Origin: Promethearchaeota archaeon
GTDB lineage: Archaea > Asgardarchaeota > Lokiarchaeia > Sigyniarchaeales > SOKP01
Assembly (NCBI GenBank): GCA_030612905.1
Contig: JAUWNA010000155.1
Span: 1 to 5,496, forward strand
Length of the DNA stretch: 5,496 nucleotides
Direction of reading: 5' to 3'
The notes beneath the pieces were generated by a model. That model was not told the origin of the DNA, made no database searches, and saw only the letters and a list, made by a program, of their open reading frames with translations. Shown piece after piece: positions 1-5,496 of this stretch; positions within the stretch are counted from its first letter, which is position 1, and the number at the start of each line of letters is the position of its first letter. The position numbers and the translations under genes were made by a program.

Positions 1-1545
1 ACTAAAGAGAAAGAAGCTCGAATGCAAAACATAAATGCGATTCTAGCAATTACAGAATCCGTAAAATCTACTCTTGGACCAAAAGGTATGAATAAAATGC
101 TTGTAGATTCTATAGGAGACGTAACGATAACGAATGATGGCGCCGAAATATTAAAGAAGCTTGATATTGATAATGTTGCTGCGAATATGATGGTAAATGT
201 AGCCAAATCGATTGACGATGATATCGGTGATGGTACTACTACAGCTGTCATCTTCTCCGCTACTTTATTGGGAAACGCTCTAGAATTAATTGAACAAGGC
301 ATACATCCAAAACCTATTACTCATGGATTTCGCATGGCAGCAAATAAATCTTTAGAGATTCTAAATGAGATCGCTGTTAAAATATCTCCAGACGATGATA
401 AAATTCTTATTAATATCGCTAAAACTGCTATGAATGCTCAAGATATTATAGGGGTAAAAGATTATTTTGCAGAATTAACTTTACAAGCTATAAAACACGT
501 AAAGGGAGACGCTAAAGATACTTTTTCGAAAGTAGGGAATGTGTTAATTATTAAGGCGCCTGGAAAATCGCTTCAAGAATCAGAGTTAATAAATGGAGTC
601 TACATTGCGAAAGAACGAGTCAATCCAGCCATGCCAGAAGTAGTTAAAAATGCGAAAATAGCTGTTATTAAAAGAAAATTAGATGTTGTTAAAACAGAAT
701 TCGATTCCCAAATTAGAATATCTAACCCTGCTGACATACAAAAGTTTCTCGATCAAGAAGATAAAATCCTGCAAGATTACTTAAAAATCTTTAAAAATTT
801 AGGAGTGAATATGATCGTTAATAACCAAGACATTTCCGATAAATTCGGTGCGTATTTGGCTAAAGAAGGAATCGTTGCGATAAAAAATCTCGGTGATTCA
901 GACATAAAGGCAGTTACAAAAGCTACTGGAGCGAAAAAAATTGCTGATCTCCACTCTTTATCCGAAGAAGATTTAGGGTTTGCAGAAAAAATAACATTTG
1001 AAAAACTTGCTAGCAACGATTATGTTTTATTTAGTGGATGTAAAAACCCTAAGTCAGTATCAATAATACTAAAAGGAGGCTTAGAGAAAATTCTAGATTC
1101 CGCAGAAATTACCTTACACGATGTACTTTCAGTACTTGCTAAAGTAATGGATACAGAAGTCGTGGTTGCTGGTGGTGGCGCTATATATATCGAGCTTGCG
1201 AAGAGACTAAGAGAATATGCGAACCAAATTAGCGGGAAAGAACAACTTGCAGTAAACGCCTTTGCTATAGCATTAGAAGAAATTCCAAAAACTCTAATCA
1301 AAAACGCGGGATTAGACGAAATTGAGAATATGACGGAATTACGCGCTGCTCACAAAACTGATAACGAAAAATGGTTTGGAATTGATACTATAACTAATAA
1401 GATCGAAGATAATTTTAAAAAAGGGATAGTTGAACCCGCCGCTCTTGTTAAACATGTAATCAAAGCGGGAAGCGAATTAGCAAATTTAATTTTAAGAGTA
1501 GATAGAATTATCAGCGCTAAAGGCTCTAAACCTCCTGGATTATAA
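1..1545 (+). CDS. ths: Thermosome (group II chaperonin) subunit, 5'-truncated by window edge
   Basis: Subunit of the cytosolic archaeal chaperonin, an ATP-driven double-ring folding chamber related to eukaryotic CCT. The frame is open back to base 1. Its first residues, TKEKEAR, match the family's conserved T-(R/K)-x-x-EA segment, so the ATG at 22 is an internal Met and the true start lies about 30 codons off the left edge. Counting from that Met (507 residues; the whole family is ~540-550), the ATP-site motifs are intact: TLGPKGM 17-23, TNDGA 37-41, GDGTTT 69-74, and the catalytic Asp in LHDVL (D367), followed by GGGA 384-387. The apical domain fits throughout (VKTEFDSQIRI, LAKEGIVAI, TGAKKI, GCKNPKSV), as does ELRAAH near the C-terminus. 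Oddity: the conserved nucleotide-sensing-loop Lys is Gln (Q140). The C-terminal tail is short (KGSKPPGL). Alpha or beta type cannot be assigned; it may be a divergent paralogue of a hetero-oligomer. Family identity is very secure. Confidence 0.97.
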   Translation, partial: TKEKEARMQNINAILAITESVKSTLGPKGMNKMLVDSIGDVTITNDGAEILKKLDIDNVAANMMVNVAKSIDDDIGDGTTTAVIFSATLLGNALELIEQGIHPKPITHGFRMAANKSLEILNEIAVKISPDDDKILINIAKTAMNAQDIIGVKDYFAELTLQAIKHVKGDAKDTFSKVGNVLIIKAPGKSLQESELINGVYIAKERVNPAMPEVVKNAKIAVIKRKLDVVKTEFDSQIRISNPADIQKFLDQEDKILQDYLKIFKNLGVNMIVNNQDISDKFGAYLAKEGIVAIKNLGDSDIKAVTKATGAKKIADLHSLSEEDLGFAEKITFEKLASNDYVLFSGCKNPKSVSIILKGGLEKILDSAEITLHDVLSVLAKVMDTEVVVAGGGAIYIELAKRLREYANQISGKEQLAVNAFAIALEEIPKTLIKNAGLDEIENMTELRAAHKTDNEKWFGIDTITNKIEDNFKKGIVEPAALVKHVIKAGSELANLILRVDRIISAKGSKPPGL

Positions 1546-1553
1546 AATGTAAA

Positions 1554-1598
1554 TTATTTTATTTTTTTCTAATTTTTAACTTCTTTTCGTTTATTTTA
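1554..1598 (+). terminator. T-rich tract ending the thermosome transcript
   Basis: Just after the thermosome stop codon the plus strand becomes strongly T-rich, including a run of seven Ts at 1562-1568 and several further runs of four or five. Archaeal RNA polymerase can terminate at T-rich tracts without a strong hairpin, and I see no convincing stem here. The 159-bp spacer and this tract suggest that thermosome and PEP carboxykinase are separate transcription units. The background is AT-rich, so the call is tentative. Confidence 0.4.
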
Positions 1599-1663
1599 AA
1601 ATATTATTTAAAAATTTTTCAATTTTTCATGACATTAAAAAGATTTTTAATAAAAATTTCACT

Positions 1664-1690
1664 TTTTTATCCATAAACTTAAAATATTTA
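1664..1690 (+). promoter_or_regulatory. Candidate TATA region of the PEP carboxykinase gene
   Basis: The stretch holding ATAAACTTA and TTAAAATATTTA lies roughly 20-30 bases before the ATG at 1705. That is where an archaeal TATA box would sit for a leaderless or nearly leaderless mRNA. No Shine-Dalgarno sequence precedes the ATG, which also fits. No distinct BRE stands out and the whole spacer is AT-rich, so the exact box cannot be fixed. Confidence 0.25.
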
Positions 1691-1704
1691 TTAATTGAAT
1701 TAAG

Positions 1705-3597
1705 ATGGATATTACAAAAGATTTTGAGAATTTTGTTGACAGAGATTTAATATCTCAAGATGACGTCGAAAAATTGTTTAATTTGAAGAATGAGCACGTG
1801 TTAAAGATTATAAAGCAATTTGTTGACTTATGTAAACCTAGTAAGGTTACAGTAATTTCTGATTCTAAAGAAGATATCGAATATGTGAGACAAAAAACTA
1901 TCGCCATCAACGAAGAGATTAAACTTCAGATAAATGGCCATACTATTCATTACGATAGCTTTTACGATCAAGCAAGAGATAAGGAAAATACTAAAGTGCT
2001 AATTCCTAAAGGTGAATATAGGAGCCCTTGGATAAATACAATGGATAGGGATGAAGGACTCAATGAAGTATTGGAAATTATGGATGGATGCATGCAAGGA
2101 AAAGAATGTCTTGTAAGATTTTTCTGTCTTGGTCCAATAAATTCTAAATTTACAATCGGAGCTCTACAACTTACGGATTCGTTCTATGTAGCACATTCAG
2201 AAGACCTTTTGTATCGTGTCGGCTACGAAGAATTCAAAGATCTTAACGGTTCTGATGATTTCTTTTACTTTATCCATTCTGCCGGTGAACTCGTTGGAGA
2301 TCCTCCAGTTACTAAAAATATCAATAAACGTCGTATATATGTAGATTTACAAGAAGACCGGGTTTTGTCTGTAAACAATCAATACGCTGGCAACTCTTTA
2401 GGATTAAAGAAATTAGCTCTACGATTAGCAATAAATAAAGCAAATAATGAAGATTGGCTCACAGAACATTATTTCATATTGGGGATTCGTCCTACGGGAA
2501 AAAATCGCACTACTTATTTTACTGGGGCTTTTCCAAGTGCTTGTGGAAAAACTTCAACGGCTATGCTTCCGGGACAACTAATTGTAGGCGACGATATTGC
2601 TTACCTTCGCATCTGGGAAGATGGTTATACACATGCTGTAAATATAGAAAAAGGAATATTTGGTATTATAAAAGATGTAAATCCTAAAAATGATCCCGTA
2701 ATATACGAAGCGCTTATAACCCCAAGAGAATTAATTTATTCCAATGTCCTCATAAAGGACGGAAAACCATATTGGCTTGGGATGGGGAAGGAGTACCCTA
2801 AAGAAGGCTTTAATTATTCAGGTGATTGGTTTGAAGGAAAATCTGACGAAAATGGGAATAATGTCCTTCTCGCCCATCCAAATGCTAGGTACACAATTAA
2901 TCTTACCGATCTATCTAATTGCGATCCAAAATTAGAAGACCCTAATGGTGTACCCATTCACGGCATTTTCTATGGTGGTAGAGATTCAGATACAATGCCC
3001 CCTGTTGTTGAAAGCATAAGTTGGGAGTATGGAATCTTTATGGGGGCAACTATTGAATCTGAAACAACTTCAGCAACTCTTGGTGCCGTAGGTGTTAGAA
3101 AAGCTAGCCCAATGGCGAATCTTGATTTCTTGGTTGTTCCTCTTGGTAAATATTTAAAAAATCACCGCAAATTTGGTAATCGATTAAAACATTGTCCAAA
3201 AGTATTCTCTACTAATTATTTTCTTAAAAGTAAAGACGGAAAGTATCTAAATGGCATGTTGGATAAGAAAGTGTGGGTTATTTGGGCGGAAGGCCGTACT
3301 CAAGGAGACTTCGATGCGATTGAAACACCGATTGGATATCTTCCAAAATATGACGATTTGAAAGCATTGTTTAAATTAGAATTAGATAAAGAATATTCTC
3401 AAGAAGATTACACAGAGCAATTTAAGTTAAAAATAAAAAAATTGCTTGATAAGTTGGATCGCATGGAAGATATGTATAAGACAGAAAAAGATATCCCAAA
3501 GTTTTTCTGGGAAGTACATTCTAAACAAAAATCGGAATTAAATAAATTATTGAAAAAATACGGTAAAGATATTATCTTGCCTTCTGATTTGCTGTAA
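1705..3597 (+). CDS. pckG: Phosphoenolpyruvate carboxykinase (GTP), archaeal type
   Basis: Cytosolic enzyme interconverting oxaloacetate + GTP and PEP + GDP + CO2. It is the usual entry into gluconeogenesis but can run in the anaplerotic direction. At 630 residues it is close to the family's usual ~600-625. Visible motifs in order: LQLTDSFYV, the substrate-side segment; YAGNSLGLKK 227-236; WLTEHYF with H255; the P-loop FPSACGKTS 276-284 with the hyper-reactive Cys C280 and K282; VGDDIAYL 294-301; NARYT with the PEP-binding R395; the omega-lid region ESETTSAT from 451; and TPIGYLP 541-547. K236, H255 and D297 match the Mn-binding Lys, His and Asp of rat PEPCK; F506 and Y514 match guanine-stacking aromatics. 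The ACGKT loop with NARYT and the C-terminal TPIGYLPKY block show the GTP class, not the ATP class, and the sequence resembles Thermococcales enzymes most. An in-frame TGA at 1696-1698 makes the ATG at 1705 the first possible ATG start. No catalytic residue appears lost. Apparently monocistronic. Confidence 0.97.
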   Translation: MDITKDFENFVDRDLISQDDVEKLFNLKNEHVLKIIKQFVDLCKPSKVTVISDSKEDIEYVRQKTIAINEEIKLQINGHTIHYDSFYDQARDKENTKVLIPKGEYRSPWINTMDRDEGLNEVLEIMDGCMQGKECLVRFFCLGPINSKFTIGALQLTDSFYVAHSEDLLYRVGYEEFKDLNGSDDFFYFIHSAGELVGDPPVTKNINKRRIYVDLQEDRVLSVNNQYAGNSLGLKKLALRLAINKANNEDWLTEHYFILGIRPTGKNRTTYFTGAFPSACGKTSTAMLPGQLIVGDDIAYLRIWEDGYTHAVNIEKGIFGIIKDVNPKNDPVIYEALITPRELIYSNVLIKDGKPYWLGMGKEYPKEGFNYSGDWFEGKSDENGNNVLLAHPNARYTINLTDLSNCDPKLEDPNGVPIHGIFYGGRDSDTMPPVVESISWEYGIFMGATIESETTSATLGAVGVRKASPMANLDFLVVPLGKYLKNHRKFGNRLKHCPKVFSTNYFLKSKDGKYLNGMLDKKVWVIWAEGRTQGDFDAIETPIGYLPKYDDLKALFKLELDKEYSQEDYTEQFKLKIKKLLDKLDRMEDMYKTEKDIPKFFWEVHSKQKSELNKLLKKYGKDIILPSDLL

Positions 3598-3604
3598 AAC
3601 TAAA

Positions 3605-3637
3605 TTAAAATATGGCTAAAAAAATAAAATTTAAACT
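3605..3637 (-). terminator. Candidate T-rich terminator of the GTPase gene, in the convergent gap
   Basis: Read on the minus strand, the 40-bp gap after the GTPase stop codon is T-rich, with a seven-T run (the A run at 3618-3624 on the plus strand). This suits archaeal T-tract termination. The plus strand of the same gap has no comparable T run, so the PEP carboxykinase transcript probably extends into the 3' part of the GTPase gene and would be antisense to it. Confidence 0.35.
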
Positions 3638-4318
3638 TTATAACAACAGTTTTAACCCATGTTTTACTTTGTAAGTTCTTTTGAGCCTGTCAACCTCAAT
3701 AAACCTCTTTATTTCAAGGTTGTTTAACAAATCTCTCATCTCAATAGGATTTTTTTCTAACTTTTCAGCCAATCCATCAACATCTGTTTCGTATGAACGA
3801 AGTACTGTGAGAAGGGAAGAATAATTATCGTATATCAGATTTACAAGATATTTTAAAGATTCTTTTAAATTTTCTCCTGTCCTTGTGCTTGTTGAAAAAA
3901 TCATAGCATCGTCGCGTAAGTAATTCTGCGATCTTACTATCTCAGCATGTCTCGCACCAGCAATATCTTGCTTGTTTGCTAAATAAACTATAGGTGTATC
4001 AACTCCTATTGTTTTTCTAAGGGAATTTAATATGATTAATGCATCTTCATCTTTTTCAGGATGAGCTGCATCAAAAATGAAAATAACACCATCAGACCCT
4101 TGAATGATAACATCTCTCATAACATTGAATCTTAATAATCCAGGGGTTCCAAATAGAAAGACATCAAACCCATTTAATCTAACAATACCTAAATCCATTC
4201 CAACCGTATAAAACTTATTATCTCTAGCTTTTGCTTCGACATTCAAAGCTTTTTCGTCTAAAGATTTGATAAAACTCGACTTTCCACACTGGAGAGGGCC
4301 AGATACAACTATCTTCAT
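3638..4318 (-). CDS. MglA/Arf-like small GTPase with C-terminal winged-helix-like domain
   Basis: P-loop GTPase of 226 residues, close to the COG2229/MglA-like group that is abundant in archaea, especially Asgard lineages. G1 is GPLQCGKS (7-14); G2 is probably T38 in TVGMDLG, matching the family's TVAMDxG; G3 is FGTPG (56-60); G4 is NKQD (115-118), which specifies guanine; G5 is STSTRTGENL (142-151). The usual DxxG Asp is Gly (G57), as is common in this group (LFGTPGQERF), but the following Gln is Leu (L61), the Ras Gln61 position. The GTPase fold ends near residue 165. Residues 168-223 read as three helices and a basic wing (LLTVLRSYETD; VDGLAEKLEKN; PIEMRDLLNNLEIKRFI; VDRLKRTYKVKHG), like a small winged helix-turn-helix. 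There is no signal peptide, transmembrane helix or C-terminal Cys for prenylation. The only ATG near the conserved N-terminus is used, and an in-frame stop lies a few codons upstream. GTPase identity is secure. The winged helix is inferred from pattern, and the biological role is unknown. Confidence 0.9.
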   Translation of the reverse strand: MKIVVSGPLQCGKSSFIKSLDEKALNVEAKARDNKFYTVGMDLGIVRLNGFDVFLFGTPGLLRFNVMRDVIIQGSDGVIFIFDAAHPEKDEDALIILNSLRKTIGVDTPIVYLANKQDIAGARHAEIVRSQNYLRDDAMIFSTSTRTGENLKESLKYLVNLIYDNYSSLLTVLRSYETDVDGLAEKLEKNPIEMRDLLNNLEIKRFIEVDRLKRTYKVKHGLKLLL

Positions 4319-4534
4319 TTTGTCGGACTTTTTTTGATTACATTGTTATTAATTGAATATTAGCTTGTTTTACATTATTATATTGATTAATATCCATATA
4401 ATATGAGCTTATTCTTATAGAAAAAATTAAATCGATCTTTTTATTTTTTAAAACTTATTTATTACTTTTTAATAAGTCAATTTAGTTCGGTTTAAATGTA
4501 TTTTACCTTATCCAACATATTATCTGATGATCAT
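4319..4534. other. AT-rich intergenic gap, upstream of the GTPase and downstream of the LRR gene
   Basis: No coding frame or structured RNA is evident in these 216 bases. It must hold the GTPase promoter on the minus strand. Candidate TATA-like stretches lie at about 4346-4354 (ATTAATAAC, placed for a near-leaderless start), 4377-4389 and 4395-4403, but none clearly wins. No Shine-Dalgarno precedes the GTPase ATG. Near the LRR stop codon there is a 10-bp palindrome (GATGATCATC, 4526-4535), and a 7-bp inverted repeat (ACTTATT/AATAAGT) spans 4453-4477. Both are within what AT-rich DNA gives by chance. Confidence 0.5.
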
Positions 4535-5230
4535 CTAAAACGACTTTCTCACAGGATTAAAAGGAAACTCCTCATCTAAGTTCACACTTTTTCGCGAAAC
4601 GTAAGAATGATGCCCACGATCCCAAAAGTGTTTGCTAAAGATAATTTTTTCACTTTCAGGAATCTTCGATATATTTATACGTAAGCTAGAAATGCCTTTC
4701 AATTCGTCGATACTCTCTATCGATTCTATAGGATTCCCTTGCAAATTCAATTCGTCTAAGTACCGCAAACCTTTCAATCCTTTAACTATTCTAATCTTGT
4801 TCCCCATTAAATCGATTTCAACTAAAAATTGTTTGTTGCCTATTCCTTTTAGTTCTGAAATGCGGTTGCAGGAGAGATCTAATTGCACAAGGTTTATTAA
4901 ATTTTCAAGACCAGTTATTTCTGTTATTTTATTTAAACCCAAGTTGAGCCATTCCAGTTTTGTTAAATTTTCTAAGTTCTCGATAACTTCAATGTCGTTT
5001 CCACGGTTATAATGATATGTATCGCCGAAGATTAATGTCTCTAGGTTCTTAAGGTTCTCAAGCCCCTTGATTTTTTTTATCTCGTTCCCAAAAAGGCGAA
5101 GTTTCTTAAGCTTTGTTAGTTCCTCCAAACCCTCAATTTCCGTAATTCCATGGCTTTCTAAGACAAAGTCTTCCCCGCCATCATATCGGTTTGAAAAATC
5201 TCTTTTATTGTCCTTTGGCACTATTTTCAC
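4535..5230 (-). CDS. SDS22-like leucine-rich-repeat protein
   Basis: A 231-residue soluble protein made mostly of 22-residue leucine-rich repeats of the SDS22-like type (LxxLxLxxNxIxxIxGLxxLxx). After a charged N-terminus (1-21), repeats begin at about residues 41, 63, 92, 114, 136 and 158, with a degenerate cap before (FVLESHGITEIEGLEEL, 22-38) and after (ISSLRINISKIPE, 180-192). The second full repeat is 29 residues long, with a seven-residue insertion around GDTYHYNRG (69-77). The C-terminal tail (193-231) is not LRR; it is rich in His and aromatics, then charged. Such LRR arrays are protein-binding scaffolds; the partner here is unknown. No signal peptide or membrane segment is present, so it is probably cytosolic. 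The start is GTG at 5228-5230: an in-frame stop lies 9 bases upstream, so it cannot start further out. A second GTG three codons later is possible. The next gene on the same strand is the small GTPase, 216 bp downstream, a possible partner. The family call is secure, the function is not. Confidence 0.88.
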   Translation of the reverse strand: MKIVPKDNKRDFSNRYDGGEDFVLESHGITEIEGLEELTKLKKLRLFGNEIKKIKGLENLKNLETLIFGDTYHYNRGNDIEVIENLENLTKLEWLNLGLNKITEITGLENLINLVQLDLSCNRISELKGIGNKQFLVEIDLMGNKIRIVKGLKGLRYLDELNLQGNPIESIESIDELKGISSLRINISKIPESEKIIFSKHFWDRGHHSYVSRKSVNLDEEFPFNPVRKSF

Positions 5231-5257
5231 GAAGATTTAAACCTTTTCTTACTCCTC

Positions 5258-5270
5258 TATATTATTTCCG
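5258..5270 (-). promoter_or_regulatory. BRE/TATA promoter of the LRR gene
   Basis: On the minus strand CGGAAA is followed at once by TAATATA, which looks like an archaeal purine-rich BRE next to a TATA box. The centre lies about 30 bases upstream of the GTG start, so transcription should begin within a few bases of it, giving a leaderless or very short leader mRNA. This supports the GTG start. It also suggests that the GGAG about 21 bases upstream, too far away for a normal Shine-Dalgarno, is not used. Confidence 0.5.
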
Positions 5271-5496
5271 AGCTTTTAAATATGATGAGTGTTCTCATAA
5301 AATAATTTGTGGCTTTTTTAACTATTTAGATATCTGAAACCCTAAGAATCGTAATATTAACGAAAATGTCATCATTCTTCTTAGAGAAGAAATGCTCTAT
5401 TGCCAAATTGACATTTTTCGAGCAAAAATTTATTAAAATAAGAATTTTTAATTCGTAATTTTGATCAACAAAGCATTTTTTTTATAAATTCTCGAC
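5271..5496. other. Non-coding AT-rich edge region
   Basis: Beyond the LRR promoter I find no supportable gene. All frames are broken by stops; the longest frame reaching the right edge is 15 minus-strand codons (ending at 5448), too short and AT-driven to call. The region holds the nested inverted repeat at 5361-5420, a small ATGAG/CTCAT dyad at 5285-5298 just upstream of the LRR promoter, and a run of eight Ts at 5476-5483. It may contain control sequences for a gene beyond the edge. Confidence 0.4.
5361..5420. repeat. Nested inverted repeat (possible hairpin RNA, operator or terminator)
   Basis: An outer pair of perfect 9-bp arms, AAAATGTCA (5363-5371) and TGACATTTT (5409-5417), is extended by CG/CG after a one-base bulge. 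It encloses an inner perfect 7-bp stem, TTCTTCT (5375-5381) and AGAAGAA (5385-5391), with a 3-base loop and two further pairs after a bulge. The 3' side between the stems (5395-5408) is unpaired. It lies about 130 bp upstream of the LRR gene. Function is unknown. AT-rich DNA makes chance dyads likely, and only the nesting makes it notable. Confidence 0.35.

Noticed and set aside
22..24. ATG at 22 as the start of the thermosome gene
   Set aside because: The frame is open to base 1 and the preceding seven codons match the conserved N-terminal motif of the family, so the gene is cut by the window edge.
777..1301. Two minus-strand open frames opposite the thermosome gene
   Set aside because: They are antisense to a well-conserved chaperonin domain and have no recognisable protein features.
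2454..2687. Plus-strand alternative-frame open reading frame inside the PEP carboxykinase gene
   Set aside because: It overlaps the P-loop and metal-site coding region in another frame and encodes an implausible low-complexity protein.
4453..4477. 7-bp inverted repeat as terminator of the LRR gene
   Set aside because: On the minus strand it is not followed by a good T run, and dyads of this size are common in such AT-rich sequence.
4632..5012. Plus-strand open frame of 126 codons opposite the LRR gene
   Set aside because: It lies antisense within a clear LRR gene; its open state reflects the regular Leu/Asn/Glu codons on the other strand, and its protein matches no family I recognise.
5282..5337. 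C/D-box sRNA candidate: ATGATGA (5282-5288) and CTGA (5334-5337) at suitable spacing
   Set aside because: There are no internal D'/C' boxes and no terminal stem; the short boxes are expected by chance in AT-rich DNA.
5322..5375. Minus-strand 17-codon reading frame starting ATGATG inside the inverted repeat
   Set aside because: Very short, no ribosome binding site, no recognisable product; consistent with chance.
1..5496. CRISPR array, insertion sequence, tRNA or rRNA, or a defence island
   Set aside because: I saw no regularly spaced direct repeats, transposase motifs, cloverleaf or rRNA-like sequence; the content is two housekeeping genes and two signalling-type genes.

Overview
The window is AT-rich, densely coded archaeal DNA. 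It carries one group II chaperonin (thermosome) gene, one GTP-dependent PEP carboxykinase gene of the archaeal (Thermococcales-like) type, one MglA/Arf-like small GTPase with an apparent C-terminal winged helix, and one SDS22-like leucine-rich-repeat protein. The chaperonin and the carboxykinase establish Archaea. The eukaryote-like small GTPase and LRR gene in a low-GC, intron-free genome suggest an Asgard archaeon, most like Lokiarchaeia. That placement is inferred from gene content and composition and was not tested by phylogeny.

Layout: bases 1-1545 (+) hold a thermosome subunit whose first ~30 codons lie off the left edge. A T-rich spacer (1546-1704) probably ends that transcript and carries the promoter of the PEP carboxykinase gene (1705-3597, +). 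The carboxykinase gene runs tail to tail into the GTPase gene (3638-4318, -), with only 40 bp between the stop codons. An AT-rich, gene-free gap (4319-4534) separates the GTPase from the LRR gene (4535-5230, -), which starts at GTG behind a good BRE/TATA pair. The last 266 bp contain that promoter and a nested inverted repeat, but no gene I can support.

Function: the two plus-strand genes are housekeeping (protein folding; interconversion of oxaloacetate and PEP), look independently transcribed, and show no functional link to each other. The two minus-strand genes could form a small signalling pair, because LRR proteins are frequent partners of small GTPases. The 216-bp gap means they are probably not a tight operon.

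I do not see a clearly new multi-gene system here. The best leads are at residue level: a GTPase with Leu at the Ras Gln61 position and a fused winged helix; a thermosome subunit with Gln in place of the nucleotide-sensing-loop Lys; and the GTPase/LRR neighbourhood.
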